Positions 1 through 8,752 of a stretch of 64,000 nucleotides of DNA are shown piece after piece. This DNA is from Macquaria australasica (Eukaryota > Chordata > Actinopteri > Centrarchiformes > Percichthyidae), in NCBI GenBank assembly GCA_005408345.1, contig SEMN01000346.1, positions 182,083-246,082 on the forward strand. The letters are read 5' to 3'. Position 1 is the first letter of the stretch; each line of letters starts with the position of its first letter. The notes beneath the pieces were generated by a model, which did not search any database, had not been told where the DNA came from, and saw only the letters and a program-made list of their open reading frames with translations. The translations under genes were made by a program, and so were the position numbers.

Positions 1-123
1 TGGGGCTCTCAACCCATTGCTCAGCAACCGCTCCAAGGTGGTGATCATTCTGGTAACTATTCCGGTTACAAATCCGACAACCAGGAATTTTATCAGGATT
101 CTTTTGGGCAACAGTGGAAGTAA
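1..123 (+). CDS. syncrip: syncrip (hnRNP Q), last 40 codons of the long C-terminus (partial)
   Basis: The frame opens at base 1 and reads WGSQPIAQQPLQGG, then GDHSGNYSGY, and ends QDSFGQQWK followed by TAA at 121-123. This is the characteristic C-terminal tail of the long SYNCRIP/hnRNP Q isoforms, remembered from the mammalian protein with only a few substitutions. The rest of the gene (acidic N-terminal domain, three RRMs, RGG box) lies upstream of the window. The product is an RNA-binding hnRNP involved in pre-mRNA processing, mRNA transport and translation control. The window opens inside the exon, so its 5' boundary cannot be seen. The same-strand neighbour is snx14, 8.5 kb downstream. 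Confidence 0.93.
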   Translation, partial: WGSQPIAQQPLQGGDHSGNYSGYKSDNQEFYQDSFGQQWK

Positions 124-683
124 ACCAGTAGGGCTTTGATAACAAAATCCGTGTTTATTGTTTTTGTTTTTGTCTTTTTATTTAGAGACTTGATCTGATT
201 GGCCCTCAATCCCGTACGGTTGCCTGCGTTTTTTCCTCAAAATTGGTGACATCTGGCAAGATATCTTTTTGTACATATTTTAATAATCCGCTTGGACTCA
301 AACAGTAGTCACACTCCCATCTGTTTCTGGCGAACTGGTTTTATTTTTTTTCCTTTTTTTTTTTTTTAAGATGGTCGTTTTAAAAGATTTTCCATAACAA
401 CAAAGTTTTAAAAAAATTTTAGATGCAAATATGTGCTCGAGCTGTCTATTTGGCTATAGCTTTATGTATGTTTTTAGAAATTCTGGTTTCCATGTTTTAA
501 GTAGCTAACAGCAACAAAGCATATGTCTCCTAAACATGTATTTAAAACAAATGAAAATACAATTTGTATTGTCACAAAGTAATGCGTGTCTTGTTATTGA
601 AAAGAGAAGAAAAAAAAGGACCATCGTAGTCCTATTTTTTGGCTTTACATTTTGGCTTGTATTCTTTGCTGTTTGTCTGCTTT

Positions 684-689
684 AATAAA
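684..689 (+). promoter_or_regulatory. Proximal poly(A) signal of syncrip
   Basis: This is a canonical AATAAA about 560 bases after the syncrip stop, followed within 40 bases by a GT-rich segment. It would give the short 3' UTR form and would lie upstream of the alternative terminal exon. Confidence 0.5.
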
Positions 690-1623
690 CATACACGCAC
701 ACGTGTACAAAACTTCAAATTGTGTTGCAAATTCATGTTTCGGCAAATTCTCTCTTCAAATTGCCTTCAAATTTTAAGGCTCCTTGTGGAAGAAAATGGA
801 CTAAAGGTTTGCCAGTGTTGGCCACATGCTACAGTGTCACCTTGCATGCCATCAAATTCCAAATCACCTACTTCTCTAGTCGGCATCTCTCAAGTGCTCT
901 GTATGTGTAGTGACACTTCATCCTTATGAGTTCCTCTCATGTCCAAAAACATAATTGTTTCACAAATTGGTGTCCTAAATTCACTGTCAATGCAGCATCA
1001 AGAATAAGCCCCACCCCCCCTACAAGTCTGTCATACAGGTCCCAATTGTTACTAGTTGTGGGGGGATGAAAGCACAATTTGATTTATTAATTTCAAAGTC
1101 AAGCTTTTCCTTGTCCCAGAAGGATCTACCTAGCTGTTGAAGGCCTGGATACTAATCTTGCATGTTTATCTGGAGGTTTAATATTGTGCTCTTGTGGAGA
1201 TAACTGCCATGCATGACTCGCTTGTAGTGGTTTTGTTTGGTTTGCTTTTATAGATATAATGGCTGCTTTTAACCCCCCCACCCCCGTCCTCTCTGCCTGT
1301 CTGAGCGTGTCCACGTTTCACCTGCTGCACCTCAAACATCTTAAGTTTTAAGATCCGACCCAGGCCGATTCTTTGCTGCTTGTCGCCCTCTTTAAGGCAT
1401 CGACATTTGCATGTTAAATCAGAGGGCGTGCAAGCCTATGAGAATGCTTTGTCTTCTAATGTATGCAAATTCATGTTTTACTTGTTGCACAGTCCTCCCT
1501 CTGCAGTTACACCGAGTGTTTTGAGTGTGTGAGCGTGAGGGACACAAAACAGTAGATGTGTGTGTAGATGTAACATGATCCTGTTTTCCATTCTCTAATT
1601 GCTTCCTTTTGTTACCTGACTAG

Positions 1624-1665
1624 CAGGGAAAAGGGGTCGAGGCCGGTCCTGATGTGTCGCTATGA
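1624..1665 (+). CDS. syncrip: syncrip alternative C-terminal exon (hnRNP Q1-type ending)
   Basis: A pyrimidine-rich tract (TTGCTTCCTTTTGTTACC) leads to a tandem TAG-CAG acceptor. The sequence after it reads QGKGVEAGPDVSL and then TGA. The short mammalian hnRNP Q1 isoform ends in a near-identical QGKGVEAGPD segment, reached by splicing from the RGG-box exon past the long-isoform terminal exon. The fish sequence therefore keeps this alternative ending in what is otherwise 3' UTR. The exact first base depends on which AG of the tandem acceptor is used and on the phase of the upstream exon, which is not in the window. The isoform loses the QQWK tail. Confidence 0.8.
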   Translation, partial: QGKGVEAGPDVSL

Positions 1666-2919
1666 AGACTGACCAGTGTATGGCGTTGCACACTGCAGGC
1701 TGCCAGGGGATGGAATGGTAAGGTCACCTGACTCAGTGGTCCAATGGCATTCCAGCCTTTTTAAGGAGCAGATCTCCTGAAACTGCCACATTCGAAGATA
1801 ATCAGAAGAGCAAAACTTGGTTTGGTTTTGTTTTTTCTTTTTTAAAGAGTTGACTTTTAAGTTTATAAGCCCCCTCTCCCCCTCTCCCAAGCCCCAAATA
1901 TGCCATTTGAGACTTACTGAGTTCATGATGGACGTCCTTCTGGAGTCTTTGCACTTTTTTTGTTTAAGTTTGGAGTGACTTAGTGGAACTTGATGCTAAT
2001 GTTTTGTTTCTTTGAGCTCTTAAACTATATCTTGATGATGGAGTAGACATGATGATCTGTGATGATCACAGGTAGCATTGAGGTGTGATCACCCGGTGTT
2101 GAAGGTCGGGCATTCCAGGAAAATGGTTCTTTAAGAACCTAAGCCACCAAGGGTCCGTTAACTACCTCAGTTTCGAGGACTCGCCTGCTCTGCCCCATTT
2201 TGTACTTGATACTGAGGCAGGGTTTGATACCCCCCACCCCACCATTTCCAAACCCCTTCCCTGCCCCACCCCTCCACCTCAGAGATATGCACAGGCAGCA
2301 AAAGAGCACTTGCTGTTGGCATGTTAGCTGATCCTCCTGAAATGAGCCTGAACAAGCTTTGCTGTCTATAAATGAATGAGTGATGATGTAGTTTACAGAC
2401 AAACGGTTTTATAACTGTTATTTTTCTTTGTAAATTCTTAAATGCCTGGAAGCCAGTCATCCTTTGTCTTCCACGATGGGCAAACGGTTTTATTTTCAGT
2501 TTTTGTTTGTGCCCGTCGATGTAAGGATGTTTGCAAAGTGATGTCTCAGGCTGTCTGTCGGCTCTGCACAAACACCTGTGTTCGTTCATAACGTGAATGT
2601 TCACTGACATCGAATGAAGCTGCCTTTTTATTTAGGGTTTCTAAGCAGGTCTGGAAGAATATGAATTTATTTCCAGGTCCTGAAGTCAAACTGAAACATG
2701 GCATGGGAAAAAGTTTTCATTGCAAAAGCATGATTATACATTTCGCATTGTATGTCACTGTAGACTGATTATCATGCCATAGATGTGGTTGTGACAAATT
2801 AGAGAGTAAACTGGTGTTAATTCATGTCTTTTCACTATCAGTGTACACTTCATACTGGAAGTCCAAATGTTGAGGATTTAAAGGAGCAAATCCAATCTAA
2901 TATATTTGAACTTTGGGTG

Positions 2920-3700
2920 AAGTACCTTGCATTTTTGGGCATTTTGTTTTACAGGGTGTGTAATAATTAACCTACAAACTGCTGTTAGTGCAGCTACACA
3001 AGTTGCTACCCACAAGACTTCCAACAACTTCAATAGCTTGTTTCTCAGTGAGTGTTTTACGTTTCTGCTTTTTAAGCTTATAAAAAAAGACAAATTCACC
3101 TTTAAATGTGAAATACAGCCAGTATAAAATGTAAAAGATCAGTCTGATGTTCTGTGTTTTTCTTACTGTCAACAAATTTAATGAAAAGACCAAAACCAAC
3201 AACATGTTAGCCCATTTTTCAATACTGTCTGACTTCCTGTCTGTGGCTCTCAGCTCTGAGCTCATTGGTTCCTGCTGAAGATGGAAAGCTTTAAAAACAC
3301 CTCACAAATAGTTATATAGTAATTTCCTCAAACAGCTGCTCACTGTTTTTAATCAAACAAACAGGAGGAAATAGTGCATTTGTTGGGGACTATTTTCAGC
3401 GGCGGATGAATCCACATTTGGTGCTCTAGTGAGTGTTTGGGGCAGCAGGACGGTGTGTGTGGGACTGAGTCCAGATAAACTGCAGTGTGTGTGGTGATGA
3501 AGGAACAACAGTGAGGCTCACTGATGTGTTTTTAATAGTTTTTTCTGTCTCAGAGGAAGAAGAGATGGATCAGGCTGTGATACACACACAACACCTGTTA
3601 GCAGATACATTCACTGCTGGTTTTGGTCTTTTTATGGGATTTGTAGACAATAAGAAAAACACAGAATATAACCAGACATGTCATTTTTAATGATGTGAGA
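2920..3700. repeat. Possible old dispersed repeat within the syncrip 3' region
   Basis: The segment around 3350-3690 resembles, from memory, a recurrent fish repeat (a GTGCTCTAGTGAGTGTTTGG core). No terminal repeats or target-site duplication could be placed, and no second copy was seen in this window, so the call is tentative. Confidence 0.25.
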
Positions 3701-4322
3701 TGTCACTTCACACAGGGAAGAAATCAATTACACACGGATCAATGTCTACACCCACATAATGCAATGCATCTATGAGATGTTTGAATTTTAAATATGGAAT
3801 GATGCCATGGCTATATATCAGTGTTTATATAATCCTAACTCTTTATTGGGGATGGTGAAAGGCATTCTGGGAATTGTAGGAAATCACAGAATAAAGCCGT
3901 TTGAGTTTACTTCGTCCCAAAGTAACTTTCTAAATGCATTGTACATCAGAGATGTACAATGTGGTTTTTAATGGTGAAACAGTATCTGAGGTTGGATTTT
4001 CTCCTTTAAACTCTTTGTAAACATCATTAGTGTGTAGTTGTCTTTTTGTGACATTTGCCATGAAACTTGGCCTCTTGAATCTGACTCATGTTTTTTAGCT
4101 TTCTTCCAGTTCAGAAAGAATTGTGCAGGTTGTTCTCTCTTTATACCAGATTTGTGAAAAAGAGCCTGATTTACTTTTTTTTTCATACTAGTATTGACTC
4201 TGTTGGATCACCAATTTTAAGGGTCAATGATTTTTTGTCGTTTTTTTTGCTAACAAGTGTTTGCATTCTTGCAAATGAATTGTTTTATACTGTACAGTGA
4301 GGTGAGTTAAACCTATTTTTCT

Positions 4323-4328
4323 AATAAA
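4323..4328 (+). promoter_or_regulatory. Distal poly(A) signal, probable 3' end of syncrip
   Basis: AATAAA is followed within 20 bases by a T/GT-rich tract (GGGGTTGTGTATTTC). It lies just before the sequence changes to AT microsatellite and minisatellite, which fits a transcript end. Confidence 0.5.
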
Positions 4329-4554
4329 GTTATTGACTTTGATCTGGGGTTGTGTATTTCATTTTATAGTCGGTGTAATCTCTTGTCCTCAATGTACAGT
4401 TTTGCCATATGAGTTTAAGATTGTCATTTTAAGTAACATGGTACAGTACAAATAGGTACACATTTTAGAGGTCCTGAAAATGTTTACTAGTGCACTTTTA
4501 AACTTTAGTGCTAGGTCTTAAACCATCTATATGGCAATAAAATGGTTATGAACA

Positions 4555-4593
4555 TTTATATAATATACAGTATATATATTTATATAATATACA

Positions 4594-4632
<39 letters not shown>
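4555..4632. repeat. (TA)n microsatellite with a TATAATATACAG sub-repeat
   Basis: A near-duplicate TATAATATACAGTATATA unit occurs twice and is then extended as a pure TA tract. It lies in the syncrip-snx14 intergenic region. Positions 4640-4910 otherwise show nothing recognisable. Confidence 0.9.
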
Positions 4633-4633
<1 letters not shown>

Positions 4634-5715
4634 TTCTTTAAACCTACAGACACCCATTGTCAAATAAAATCAAAATAACAAGCAGCAATTAACTAATTTC
4701 AGCCAAGAAACATTGGAAGTGTTCTGGCAAATAAATATAAATGCATCCCTATTAGTTTTACAGCAGCCAGCGGTGGAAGCCCTTTAAACCTGTGGGTTTA
4801 TGATCCAGTCTTGCATTAAGAACATGAACAGAATCCCGTGCACACAGTTCATCACACACAAGTGTGTATTTGTCAAAGGAATAATACACTGAATTTAAAT
4901 GTGTGTGTGAGCAGTCAACAGGTCAGTAAACAGGTCTGAACAGGTCAGTCAACAGGTCTGAACAGGTCAGTCAACAGGTCAGTAAACAGGTCTGAACAGG
5001 TCAGTAAACAGGTCAGTCAACAGGTCTGAACAGGTCAGTAAACAGGTCAGTAAACAGGTCTGAACAGGTCAGTAAACAGGTCTGAACAGGTCAGTAAACA
5101 GTGAACAGGTCAGTAAACAGTGAACAGGTCAGTAAACAGGTCAGTCAACAGGTCTGAACAGGTCAGTAAACAGGTCTGAACAGGTCAGTCAACAGGTCTG
5201 AACAGGTCAGTAAACAGGTCAGTCAACAGGTCTGAACAGGTCAGTAAACAGGTCTGAACAGGTCAGTCAACAGTGAACAGGTCAGTCAACAGGTCTGAAC
5301 AGGTCAGTAAACAGGTCAGTCAACAGGTCTGAACAGGTCAGTAAACAGGTCAGTCAACAGGTCTGAACAGGTCAGTGAACAGGTCAGTCAACAGGTCTGA
5401 ACAGGTCAGTCAACAGGTCAGTAAACAGGTCTGAACAGGTCAGTAAACAGGTCTGAACCGGTCAGTCAACAGGTCAGTAAACAGGTCTGAACAGGTCAGT
5501 AAACAGGTCAGTCAACAGGTCTGAACAGGTCAGTAAACAGGTCTGAACAGGTCAGTAAACAGGTCTGAACAGGTCAGTCAACAGGTCAGTAAACAGTGAA
5601 CAGGTCAGTAAACAGGTCAGTAAACAGTGAACAGGTCAGTAAACAGGTCAGTCAACAGGTCTGAACAGGTCAGTAAACAGGTCTGAACAGGTCAGTCAAC
5701 AGGTCTGAACAGGTC

Positions 5716-6345
5716 AGTGGCTTGGGTCAGTCAGCAGGTGCAAGACAGGTCGGTAACTTGGAGTCAGACAGGTCAGTCGGCAGTGAACAGGTCGGTCAAC
5801 GGGTCTGAACAGGTCGGTAAGCAGGTCAGTAAACAGGTCGGTCAGCAGGTCTGGAGCAGGTCGGTAAAGCAGGTCAGTCAACGGAGTGGAGCAGGTCAGT
5901 GGCTTGAGTCTGAACGGAGTCAGTCAACTTGGAGTCTGAACGGGTCAGTCCAGCTTGGAGTCGGTAAACAGTGGCAGGTCAGTAAGCAGGTCGGTCAGCG
6001 GAGTGCAGACAGGTCGGTAGGCAGGTCAGTAGGCAAGGTGCAGACGGAGTCGGTCAGCAGGTCTGAACGAGGTCAGTAGAAGCAGGTCAGTAGAGCAGGT
6101 GCAGAACAGGTCAGTAAGAGCAGGTCCCGGTAAACGGGTCACAGGAGCAGGTCGGTCCAGCAAGGTCACGAACAGGTCGGTCAGCTTGGGTCTGAACAGG
6201 TCAGTAAGAAGCAGGAGGTCGGTCAGCAGGTCTGAACAGGTCAGTCAGCAGGTCTGGAGCAGGGTCAGTAAACGGATGCAGGCAGGTCAGTCCCGGCAAG
6301 GTCAGTAGGCAGTGAACGGAAGGTCCCGGTCAGCCCGGAGGTCTG
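5716..6345. repeat. Degenerate block inside the minisatellite
   Basis: Within this block the A-rich part of each monomer is replaced by GG, CTTGG, CGG or CCCGG strings, while GGTCAGT and GGTCTG remain recognisable. Clean monomers resume abruptly at about 6346. The pattern differs from ordinary point divergence and resembles consensus error in a collapsed repeat. Confidence 0.8.
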
Positions 6346-6637
6346 GGCAGGTCAGTAAACAGGTCAGTAAACAGGTCTGAACAGGTCAGTAAACAGGTCT
6401 GAACCGGTCAGTCAACAGGTCAGTAAACAGGTCAGTCAACAGGTCTGAACAGGTCAGTAAACAGGTCTGAACCGGTCAGTCAACAGGTCAGTAAACAGGT
6501 CAGTCAACAGGTCTGAACAGGTCAGTCAACAGGTCTGAACAGGTCAGTAAACAGGTCAGTAAACAGGTCTGAACCGGTCAGTCAACAGGTCAGTAAACAG
6601 GTCAGTAAACAGGTCTGAACAGGTCAGTAAACAGGTC

Positions 6638-7001
6638 NNNNNNNNNNNNNNNNNNNNNNNNNNNNNNNNNNNNNNNNNNNNNNNNNNNNNNNNNNNNNNN
6701 NNNNNNNNNNNNNNNNNNNNNNNNNNNNNNNNNNNNNNNNNNNNNNNNNNNNNNNNNNNNNNNNNNNNNNNNNNNNNNNNNNNNNNNNNNNNNNNNNNNN
6801 NNNNNNNNNNNNNNNNNNNNNNNNNNNNNNNNNNNNNNNNNNNNNNNNNNNNNNNNNNNNNNNNNNNNNNNNNNNNNNNNNNNNNNNNNNNNNNNNNNNN
6901 NNNNNNNNNNNNNNNNNNNNNNNNNNNNNNNNNNNNNNNNNNNNNNNNNNNNNNNNNNNNNNNNNNNNNNNNNNNNNNNNNNNNNNNNNNNNNNNNNNNN
7001 N
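6638..7001. other. Assembly gap (364 N)
   Basis: An unresolved run of N lies inside the minisatellite. The true repeat length is unknown. Confidence 1.
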
Positions 7002-7662
7002 CTGAACAGGTCAGTCAACAGGTCAGTAAACAGGTCTGAACAGGTCAGTCAACAGGTCTGAACAGGTCAGTAAACCGGTCAGTCAACAGGTCAGTAAACA
7101 GGTCTGAACAGGTCAGTCAACAGGTCAGTAAACAGGTCTGAACAGGTCAGTCAACAGGTCTGAACAGGTCAGTAAACCGGTCAGTCAACAGGTCAGTAAA
7201 CAGGTCTGAACAGGTCAGTCAACAGGTCAGTAAACAGGTCTGAACAGGTCAGTCAACAGGTCTGAACAGGTCAGTAAACCGGTCAGTCAACAGGTCAGTA
7301 AACAGGTCTGAACAGGTCAGTCAACAGGTCAGTAAACAGGTCTGAACAGGTCAGTCAACAGGTCTGAACAGGTCAGTAAACCGGTCAGTCAACAGGTCAG
7401 TAAACAGGTCTGAACAGGTCAGTCAACAGGTCAGTAAACAGGTCTGAACAGGTCAGTCAACAGGTCTGAACAGGTCAGTAAACCGGTCAGTCAACAGGTC
7501 AGTAAACAGGTCTGAACAGGTCAGTCAACAGGTCAGTAAACAGGTCTGAACAGGTCAGTCAACAGGTCTGAACAGGTCAGTAAACCGGTCAGTCAACAGG
7601 TCAGTAAACAGGTCTGAACAGGTCAGTAAACAGGTCTGAACAGGTCAGTAAACAGGTCAGTA
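7002..7662. repeat. 102-bp higher-order repeat of the minisatellite
   Basis: The diagnostic AAACCGGTCAGTCAAC variant recurs at 7072, 7174, 7276, 7378, 7480 and 7582, a constant spacing of 102 bases. Each unit equals six 12-bp plus three 10-bp monomers. The near identity between units indicates recent amplification of the whole block. Confidence 0.95.
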
Positions 7663-7929
7663 AACAGGTCAGTAAATGCAGTCACCACCAAACGGAAGTG
7701 GTGGTGTTTGGATTCTGGGTTGCCATGTCCGCTTAGTAAAATACACATTTGGTGCGTTTGTGTGAGATGGATCTATCAAACAAGTCATTGTTGTCGAATG
7801 ACTGGTCACACTTAACAAAATAAAATAATTAATTAATGACGGACACAATACACAACATAACTCACGTACCCGGGCACTCAAATAAAAAAAAAATTAAATA
7901 CATTTTTTAAAAAGTAAATACGCTTTAAT

Positions 7930-8153
7930 TGAGCTGAAACTATTAGTGGACCAGTTGATCAACTGACTATTTTTGTAACTGATTAATCATTTAAGTAAAA
8001 GTAATGTATAATTTCCCCTCTCTGTCTTTAATGGGCTGTCGTAAGTTGTTCTGATGCGGTTTTTCACTATTTTCTGACATTTTCAAACCGACTAATCGAG
8101 AAAACAATCCACACATTAACGGATAGTGAACATAATTCTTGGTTGCAGCCCCG
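7930..8153. repeat. Dispersed repeat, family A (AATCGATT-type fish element)
   Basis: It begins GAGCTGAAACTATTAG and ends TTGGTTGCAGCCCC, with internal GATTAATCATTT and CGACTAATCGAG motifs shared with copies near 18.8, 38.1, 48.4 and 63.7 kb. It lies just upstream of the snx14 promoter region. Confidence 0.6.
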
Positions 8154-8199
8154 AAGTAAATTATTTGCAAACTAATGCAAATATTGAAGGTGAAGCCGT

Positions 8200-8621
8200 T
8201 TATCTTATCTCGGTCTGATTAGTGTTTAAACTGCTCCGAGGACAGAGGTCGCGGTCCGGATCTACGAACGCGGACCTGGCAACCCCGGCCGGATCAGAAG
8301 ACGCTCCGTCGGTGGAGGATTTTAAAAAATGGAAACATCGCAGTAACCGAAGGAAGCGTCTTGGCTGCGGGGGCAGTCTGGCCGCGGGCAGTGTGTGCTG
8401 CGTCGTATGAAGAGGCGCTCCGACGGGTTCGTCGCTGTAAGCAAGAAGAAAACCAACGTTAACGGTTAGCTCGGGCTAGCTAACGTCAGCTGCCTTCGAC
8501 GTAGTTTAAACTGAAAGTGTAAACGGTTAAAGTCACTTTTATCTATGTGTACTCCATTAAAACGGACCGAAACATCCCTTTAACGTGTTATAGGTTAATG
8601 TTTATCCTCGCCGTTGACAGG
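8200..8621 (+). promoter_or_regulatory. snx14: snx14 promoter and 5' UTR region, possible noncoding first exon
   Basis: GC content and CpG density rise sharply at about 8230-8470 after AT-rich flanks, as in a vertebrate CpG-island promoter. A donor-like GCT|GTAAGC at 8437 and an acceptor-like TTGACAG ending at 8620, one base before the snx14 ATG, would allow a noncoding first exon and a 184-base intron. The acceptor has a weak pyrimidine tract, so an unspliced 5' UTR is also possible. No TATA box is apparent. Cap-site data are needed to place the start. Confidence 0.5.
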
Positions 8622-8752
8622 ATGGCAGGTGTTTTAACGTGTCTGGAGGCTTTGAGGCTGAAGCTGGACGCCCTGACAGAAGCTGGGCGTCAGTATCCGG
8701 TCTTCTGCTGTCTGCTGCTGTCTATGGCCTCGCTGACTGTGCTGCTCAACAG
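8622..8752 (+). CDS. snx14: snx14 exon 1 (aa 1-43)
   Basis: Reads MAGVLTCLEALR through RQYPVFCCLLL, giving the start of the first membrane segment. The donor AG|GTAAGC at 8753 is the first copy of a tandemly repeated donor. Reading on into the intron hits TAA at once, so this donor must be used for a full protein. Confidence 0.9.

Larger units (their letters stand above)
124..4345 (+). other. syncrip: syncrip 3' untranslated region and nested alternative 3' end
   Basis: This AT-rich stretch follows the syncrip stop codon and has no convincing ORF apart from the alternative terminal coding segment near 1.62 kb. Poly(A) signals occur at 684-689, followed by a GT-rich segment, and at 4323-4328, so proximal and distal 3' ends are plausible. 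Several T-rich and ATTTA-like stretches could be RNA-protein or miRNA sites. A long 3' UTR is usual for SYNCRIP. The distal end is inferred from the signal only. About 2.9-3.7 kb also resembles a dispersed fish repeat. Confidence 0.6.
4912..7675. repeat. 2.8-kb compound minisatellite (12-bp and 10-bp monomers)
   Basis: The tract is built from three monomers: CAGTCAACAGGT (12), CAGTAAACAGGT (12) and CTGAACAGGT (10), shuffled in irregular order before the gap. After the gap they form a regular higher-order unit. A rarer variant CAGTGAACAGGT is also present. The tract is interrupted by an N gap (6638-7001) and a degenerate block (5716-6345). Long reading frames across it arise from stop-free repeat units and are not genes. 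It separates syncrip from the snx14 promoter region. Confidence 0.97.

Noticed and set aside
5717..6308. Long Ser/Gln/Val-rich open frames in the minisatellite
   Set aside because: They arise from stop-free tandem units in a degraded, probably misassembled block; composition is purely that of the repeat.
8222..8410. 62-codon Arg-rich frame in the snx14 promoter region
   Set aside because: It starts at GTG rather than ATG, has no relatives I recognise, and lies in a CpG-rich 5' region where open frames are common.
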